A DNA stretch of 64,000 bases from Streptomyces althioticus (lineage in GTDB: Bacteria; Actinomycetota; Actinomycetes; Streptomycetales; Streptomycetaceae), in the NCBI GenBank assembly GCA_014649355.1, contig BMSW01000002.1:434001-498000 (forward strand). The letters are read 5' to 3'. Under the pieces are notes generated by a model, which saw nothing but the letters and a program-made list of their open reading frames with translations, did not search any database and was not told the DNA's origin. The stretch's first letter is position 1. Each line of letters starts with the position of its first letter. Below are positions 60,064 to 64,000 of the stretch, in pieces. Both the position numbers and the translations under genes were made by a program.

Positions 60064-60450
60064 CGGCCTCCCCACTCACCCCGCGCACCGCACGTGTGAC
60101 GCCGGACCCGGCACCGGTGTCTCCATGCCGCGGTAGGGACACGCTCGCCGCGCTGGGCGTGAGGGTCCTCGAAGGGGCCGGGACGCGGGCGACGGAGGCG
60201 ACCCGCGACGCCGTACGGCTCGCCGACGGCCGCGACGTGACCGGCGGGGTGACCGTCTGGACCGTGGGGCTCCGTGTGCCCGACCTGGCCGCGCGGAGCG
60301 GGCTGAGCACGGACGCGCACGGCGTGCCGGCCGCGCGGGTGGAGGACGGCCGGGTCACGCGGCTGCACTCCGTCCGCAACCCCGGGAAGCTGACCCGGGT
60401 CGAGTCCGAGACCTTCCTCGCCGGGCGGGAGCGGCTCTCGTCCGTGGGAA
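60060..60450 (+). pseudogene. Chimeric remnant: NAD(P)H dehydrogenase-like oxidoreductase joined to an ECF41 C-terminus
   Basis: Starting at an ATG overlapping the previous stop, the frame has an unrelated opening, then about residues 29-88 resemble the middle of an FAD/NAD(P) oxidoreductase (NDH-2-like): LAALGVRVLEGAGTRATEATRDAVRLADGRDVTGGVTVWTVGLRVPDLAARSGLSTDAHG. This runs straight into about 93-124, which resemble the extreme C-terminus of an ECF41 factor: VEDGRVTRLHSVRNPGKLTRVESETFLAG. A deletion joining two neighbouring genes explains it. After about 60450 the frame enters the terminator and stops making sense. Confidence 0.65.
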
Positions 60451-60494
60451 ACGGCGCCGGGCCGGCCCCCGTGGAGGGGCCGGCCCGGCGCCGT
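60451..60494. terminator. Strong 19-bp stem terminator after the PTS gene
   Basis: Perfect 19-bp stem (60451-60469 with 60476-60494) and 6-base loop, between the chimera and the PTS permease stop. Confidence 0.85.
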
Positions 60495-60522
60495 CCGTGC
60501 GGCCGGTCCCCCGGCCGGAAGG

Positions 60523-62049
60523 TCAGACCTTCTCCGCGACGCGCTCCTTCGCCGCGACCGGGGCGGGAGCCGCCGGCGCCGGCTCGTCGGAAGCCGCGTT
60601 CAGCTCCTCGAGCATCGTCTTCGTGAAGCCGAACCAGTACGTCGCCACGAAGCCCGCCACGTAGCCGACCAGCAGGCCGGCCGCATAGACGGCGATGGTC
60701 TGCGCGAGGCCGTGGTTGCCGTCGAGGAGGGGGAACAGCGCCCAGCCGGAGGGGCCGATCGCCGTGGAGCCGACGTCCGTGCCGAGCTGGTTGAACAGGC
60801 CGACGAACGCGCCGCCGAAGGCGCCGCCCGCGCAGGCGGTGACGAACGGGCGGCCCAGGGGCAGGGAGACGCCGTAGATCAGCGGCTCGCCTACACCGAG
60901 GAAGCCCGGCCACAGCGCGGACTTGATCGTCGTGCGGATCGAGGTGTTGCGGGGCAGCCGCAGGTAGATCGCGAGGGCCGCGCCGACCTGGCCCGCGCCC
61001 GCCATGGCGAGGATCGGCAGCAGCACGGTGAAGCCGGAGCCCTCGATCAGCGTGGTGTGGATGGGGATGAGCGCCTGGTGCAGGCCCAGCATGACCAGCG
61101 GGAGGAAGAGACCGCCGAGGAGGAAGCCGGCGCCGGCGCCGCCGTGGGCGAGCAGCCAGTCGGCGGCCTCGCCGATCCAGGTGGACACCTCACCGGCGAG
61201 GAACATCAGCCCGAACAGGGTGGCGAGGCCGGAGACCAGCACGGTGACGGTGGGCGTCACCAGCACGTCGACGGACTCCGGGACCCAGCGCCTGCACCGC
61301 TTCTCGACGTACACGCCGAGGCAGGCCGCGGCGAGCGCGCCGAGCACGCCGCCCTGGCCGGGCGAAAGGTGCTGGCCGAACGCCTCGACGTCGGCCACCT
61401 TGGCGTACACGATGATCGACGCGACGGCGCCGCCGAGGATGGGGGTGCCGCCGAACTCCTTGGCCGTGTTGTAGCCGACGAAGACGGCGATCAGCGCCAT
61501 GAAGCCGGAGGCGATGGCGGCCAGGGCCGGGGTGACGCCGGGCAGCCAGCCGAGGTTGACGAGCAGGCCGTTGAGGCCGGCGATGATGCCGCAGCCGATG
61601 AGCGCGGGGATGAGCGGCACGAAGATGTTCGCGATGCGCCGCAGGAACAGCTTGAACGGGGTGGCGTTCTTCGCCTTCCGCTCCGCGCGGAGCGCCGCGC
61701 CCTGCGCCGCCAGCTCCTCGGCGGTCACCGGGTCGGACCCGCCCGCGGGTGCGGCGGGGGCGGCCGGCTCCTCCGGGGCGTCGGCCCGGCCCTCCTCGAC
61801 GAGGGCCTCGAACTCGGGGGTCACCCGGTTCACGGTGCCCGGGCCCAGCACGATCTGGTAGGTGTCGTCCTCGACGACGCCCATGACCGCGGGCAGTGCC
61901 TTGAGTGCCTCCTCCTGGACGAGGGACCGGTCGCGCAGGCCCAGCCGGAGCCGGGTCATGCAGTGGGCCACCGACGCCACGTTCGCCGCGCCCCCGACCA
62001 GGGGGAGGATGGCGGCAGCAGTGGCGCGATGCTTGTTCTCTTCGCTCAT
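60523..62049 (-). CDS. PTS transporter EIIBC, probably N-acetylmuramic acid specific (MurP-like)
   Basis: 508 residues. The N-terminal EIIB domain (about 1-85) has the phospho-Cys30 in VAHCMTRLRLGL; a Pro/Ala linker leads to an EIIC domain with about ten helices (about 135-490) with NIFVPLIPALIGCGIIAGLNGLL and the conserved GVGEPLIYGVSLPL sugar-site motif. No EIIA domain is fused, so it must borrow EIIA (in Streptomyces often the Crr-type protein) from elsewhere. It lies 39 bases after murQ on the same strand, so the sugar is most likely N-acetylmuramic acid, imported as the 6-phosphate. Confidence 0.9.
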   Translation of the reverse strand: MSEENKHRATAAAILPLVGGAANVASVAHCMTRLRLGLRDRSLVQEEALKALPAVMGVVEDDTYQIVLGPGTVNRVTPEFEALVEEGRADAPEEPAAPAAPAGGSDPVTAEELAAQGAALRAERKAKNATPFKLFLRRIANIFVPLIPALIGCGIIAGLNGLLVNLGWLPGVTPALAAIASGFMALIAVFVGYNTAKEFGGTPILGGAVASIIVYAKVADVEAFGQHLSPGQGGVLGALAAACLGVYVEKRCRRWVPESVDVLVTPTVTVLVSGLATLFGLMFLAGEVSTWIGEAADWLLAHGGAGAGFLLGGLFLPLVMLGLHQALIPIHTTLIEGSGFTVLLPILAMAGAGQVGAALAIYLRLPRNTSIRTTIKSALWPGFLGVGEPLIYGVSLPLGRPFVTACAGGAFGGAFVGLFNQLGTDVGSTAIGPSGWALFPLLDGNHGLAQTIAVYAAGLLVGYVAGFVATYWFGFTKTMLEELNAASDEPAPAAPAPVAAKERVAEKV

Positions 62050-62088
62050 GGTGCGGTCATGCCTTGCTGTGAGGTGGGGCAGGCCGGG

Positions 62089-63039
62089 TCAGGCGGCTGC
62101 GGCTTCCAGTGCCTTGCGCAGGTGCCCGTGGGCGTCCTGCAGCAGGCGGGCTGCGGTCGGGGCGTCCACGGACGCCAGGAGGGTGAGGATGGAGTTCTTG
62201 ACCTCGCCGTCGTTGTCGGCGAGGGCGGTCCCGACGGACTCGTCGCGCGCGCCGGTGGCGAGGGAGACGATCCGGTGGGCGCGCGCCTTGAGCTTCTCGT
62301 TGGAGGCCCGGAGGTCGACCATCAGGTTTCCGTAGGTCTTGCCCAGCTTGATCATGGTGATCGTCGAGATCATGTTGAGCACGAGCTTCTGCGCCGTGCC
62401 CGCCTTCAGCCGGGTGGACCCCGTCAGGGTCTCGGGGCCGACCACCACCTCGATGCCGTGGTCGGCGGCCGCGGCCAGCGCGCTGCCCTCGTTGCAGGAC
62501 AGGCCGACGGTGAGGGCGCCGAGGGCGCGGGCGTGACGCACCGCCGCGACGGCGTAGGGGGTGCGGCCCGAGGCGGAGATGCCGACGACCACGTCGTCCG
62601 CGGTGAGGGCGAGGGCGCCCAGGTCCTCACGGGCGGCGTCCTCGCGGTCCTCGGCGCCCTCCACGGCGCTGACGACGGCCTTGGGGCCGCCCGCGATGAG
62701 GCCGACGACCTGCGCGGGGTCGGTGTTGAAGGTGGGCGGGCACTCGGAGGCGTCGAGGATGCCCAGCCGCCCCGCCGTGCCGGCGCCCGCGTAGACGAGC
62801 CGGCCGCCGCGGGCCATGCGCGCGGTGACGCCGTCGATCGCGGCGGCGATCTCCGGCAGCCTGGCGGCGACGGCCGTGGTGACGGTGGCGTCCTCCGCGT
62901 TCATGAAGCGGGCGATGTCGAGGGTGGGCAGGCGGTCGATGTCCGCCAGCTCCGGGCGGTACGCCTCCGTGGTCATGGTGGCCAGCTGCTCACGCAACCG
63001 GTCGCTCTCCACGGCGTCTGCGGCGGGCACGGGCGTCAC
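62089..63039 (-). CDS. murQ: N-acetylmuramic acid 6-phosphate etherase
   Basis: 316 residues from GTG 63039 (GGGAGA upstream). SIS-domain etherase with the family hallmarks RGGRLVYAGAGTAGRLGILDASECPPTF, VVVGISASGRTPYAVAAVRHARALG, GPETLTGSTRLKAGTAQKLVLNMIST and KTYGNLMVDLRASNEKL. It cleaves the lactyl ether of MurNAc-6-phosphate to give GlcNAc-6-phosphate and D-lactate, opening peptidoglycan sugar recycling. With the PTS permease it forms a two-gene muropeptide-sugar operon behind two GAAA-N5-TTTC dyads. Confidence 0.95.
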   Translation of the reverse strand: MTPVPAADAVESDRLREQLATMTTEAYRPELADIDRLPTLDIARFMNAEDATVTTAVAARLPEIAAAIDGVTARMARGGRLVYAGAGTAGRLGILDASECPPTFNTDPAQVVGLIAGGPKAVVSAVEGAEDREDAAREDLGALALTADDVVVGISASGRTPYAVAAVRHARALGALTVGLSCNEGSALAAAADHGIEVVVGPETLTGSTRLKAGTAQKLVLNMISTITMIKLGKTYGNLMVDLRASNEKLKARAHRIVSLATGARDESVGTALADNDGEVKNSILTLLASVDAPTAARLLQDAHGHLRKALEAAAA

Positions 63040-63051
63040 TCTCCCGGGGTA

Positions 63052-63064
63052 GAAATTTACTTTC
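63052..63064. promoter_or_regulatory. Dyad GAAA-N5-TTTC, site 1, upstream of murQ
   Basis: 13 bases before the GTG; same pattern as site 2. Suggests an RpiR/MurR-type repressor. Confidence 0.55.
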
Positions 63065-63080
63065 GGTCGATCACTTGAGT

Positions 63081-63097
63081 CTGAAAGATATTTTCAG
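63081..63097. promoter_or_regulatory. Dyad CTGAAA-N5-TTTCAG, site 2, upstream of murQ
   Basis: Perfect six-base arms containing GAAA-N5-TTTC, 31 bases centre to centre from site 1, in a markedly A/T-rich stretch for this genome. The regulator gene is not in the window. The 252-base gap 63040-63291 shows no other feature. Confidence 0.6.
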
Positions 63098-63291
63098 CCA
63101 TGGCGTGCGTCAAGGGTCGTCGTGCAAAGGTCCGATCACGACTTCGCGGCGGCGGGCGCCTCTCGTCGGCACTGCTGCGGAATGCGTCATTCCTCCAATG
63201 TCGCCACCGGGCCGGCCAGCTGCCCACGCCGGGGCCGGTGACGTGCGTCACCTCATACCGGGGCAGGCCCGTGACCGTGTAGAAGGGAGCA

Positions 63292-63786
63292 GTGAACAGC
63301 ACCGGAGACCTCGCCGCAGAGCGCCCCGAGCGCGCCCGCCCCACGCCGCACAGCCTGACGGGGGTCGGAGTCGCCGTCCTCGACGCCGACGGCCGCGTCC
63401 TGCTCGGACTCGGTCACGACGGCCGCTGGGAGCTGCCGGGCGGCAAGGTGGACCCGGGCGAGGACTTCGAGACGGCGGCGGCGCGCGAGCTGGCGGAGGA
63501 GACCGGGCTCGCGGTGCCGGCCAGGGCCGTGCGGGTGCTGGCGGTCGTGGTGGACGGTCTGCGCGGGCTGACCCGGGTCACGGCCGCCGCGGTCACCGAG
63601 GGGGCGGAGGGCACGCCCGAGGTGACGGAACCGGACAAGATCGTGCACTGGGAGTGGTTCGCCCGGGACGCGGTGCCGTCGGCGCTGTTCGGTCCGTCGG
63701 CGTCCGTGCTGGACTGTGTGTGGCCGCAGGCGGCGCCGCGAGGGGCGGCGGAGGCCCGCCACTACCCGGTCCGGGCGGCCGACTGA
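63292..63786 (+). CDS. Nudix hydrolase
   Basis: 164 residues from GTG 63292, with AAGGGAG three bases upstream. The Nudix box GGKVDPGEDFETAAARELAEETGL is complete (REL..EE with the metal-binding Glu residues), preceded by TGVGVAVLDADGRVLLGLGHDGRWELPGG. Its pattern fits ADP-ribose pyrophosphatase- or MutT-like enzymes that hydrolyse nucleoside diphosphate derivatives. The C-terminal part is short and Ala/Pro-rich. Monocistronic by position, divergent from murQ. Confidence 0.9.
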   Translation: MNSTGDLAAERPERARPTPHSLTGVGVAVLDADGRVLLGLGHDGRWELPGGKVDPGEDFETAAARELAEETGLAVPARAVRVLAVVVDGLRGLTRVTAAAVTEGAEGTPEVTEPDKIVHWEWFARDAVPSALFGPSASVLDCVWPQAAPRGAAEARHYPVRAAD

Positions 63787-63968
63787 GGACAACGCCGTTT
63801 CCGCCACGCCGCGTTGAAGGGCGAGGTGGCGGCGTGCCGCTGCACTACGATGCAGACGTTGCCGCCCCGGCCTCGTGAGACTCCGTCAACATCCCTGATT
63901 CACATGGGGGTTGAGGTGACAACCGGCCGCAGGCGCGTGTTCCTTCCCCACACTCAGGAAAGAAGCGG

Positions 63969-64000
63969 ATGCGGATCAAAGACGTGAGCGTCGCGCTCGT
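63969..64000 (+). CDS. Start of a gene cut by the window end
   Basis: ATG 63969 follows AGGAAAGAAGCGG, a good ribosome site, and begins M-R-I-K-D-V-S-V-A-L before the window ends. Too short to identify. The 182 bases before it (63787-63968) contain no feature I can support. Confidence 0.5.
   Translation, partial: MRIKDVSVAL

Noticed and set aside
60128..60139. CCGCGGTAGGG inside the chimeric pseudogene as a third copy of the 21-bp repeat
   Set aside because: Only about nine bases match and the flanks differ; it is also in opposite orientation.
1..64000. tRNA genes, CRISPR arrays, insertion sequences or phage genes
   Set aside because: I looked for cloverleaf arms, regularly spaced repeats, transposase motifs and phage structural genes in the gaps and found none; a covariance-model search would be needed to exclude small RNAs.

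Overview
The window is high-GC actinobacterial DNA and almost certainly comes from a Streptomyces chromosome. The signs are a strong G/C third-position bias, many GTG starts, ATGA/GTGA overlaps, secreted glycoside hydrolases, LacI-type operators, ECF sigma factors, and a dispersed intergenic element (GCGCAGTTCCCCGCGCCCCT) seen three times. I see no tRNA, rRNA, CRISPR array, transposase or prophage. Long open frames antisense to real genes are an effect of base composition and were left out.

Layout. 1-6.6 kb: the end of a sugar ABC permease gene and two convergent secreted family 2 glycoside hydrolases, one with a perfect LacI-like operator. 6.9-16.6 kb: a histidine kinase/response regulator pair, then two 21-bp direct repeats, then a six-gene run (alpha/beta hydrolase, DUF3500, gamma-glutamyltransferase family, YoaK-type membrane protein, MFS exporter, FAD monooxygenase). 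16.6-23.3 kb: SGNH hydrolase and TetR regulator, ABC exporter, STAS protein and FNT channel, RidA-like and VOC proteins. 23.5-25.4 kb: a decaying beta-ketoadipate-type block with an intact CoA-transferase pair, a wrecked thiolase and a small gene cut by an in-frame TAG. 25.5-34.5 kb: a very large secreted PA14/beta-propeller/DUF1080 protein, a SAM methyltransferase, pyruvate carboxylase and a secreted subtilase. 34.8-40.2 kb: NmrA/HxlR divergent pair, SnoaL, DoxX, and a Clp ATPase with DUF2267. 40.4-46.4 kb: a MacB-like ABC transporter followed by a two-component system, separated by an 840-bp low-complexity stretch. 46.6-49.1 kb: MFS exporter and secreted phosphodiesterase-like enzyme.

The most striking part is 49.2-60.5 kb. 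It holds one complete ECF41-type sigma factor (SigJ-like, 52.5 kb) and a second ECF41-like protein that keeps region 2 and the C-terminal SnoaL-like extension but lacks region 4 (59.4 kb). Around them I find six copies of the same promoter-like motif, TGTCACA-N16-GGTC, with exactly the same spacing. They lie upstream of a glycosyltransferase/membrane protein/hydrolase operon, a pyruvate dehydrogenase E1 tail, a frameshifted OsmC gene, a flavoprotein dehydrogenase plus NmrA-like gene, an alpha/beta hydrolase, and the region-4-less sigma gene itself. This looks like a compact local sigma regulon, littered with gene remnants (E1 tail, OsmC frameshift, an oxidoreductase-sigma chimera). TGTCACA is the -35 element I recall for ECF41 factors, so the assignment rests on both motif and context.

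An AA10 lytic polysaccharide monooxygenase with a perfect CebR-type box (57.5 kb) sits within this block. The window ends with a MurNAc utilisation pair (MurP-like PTS permease and MurQ etherase) behind two GAAA-N5-TTTC dyads, a Nudix hydrolase, and the first codons of a further gene.
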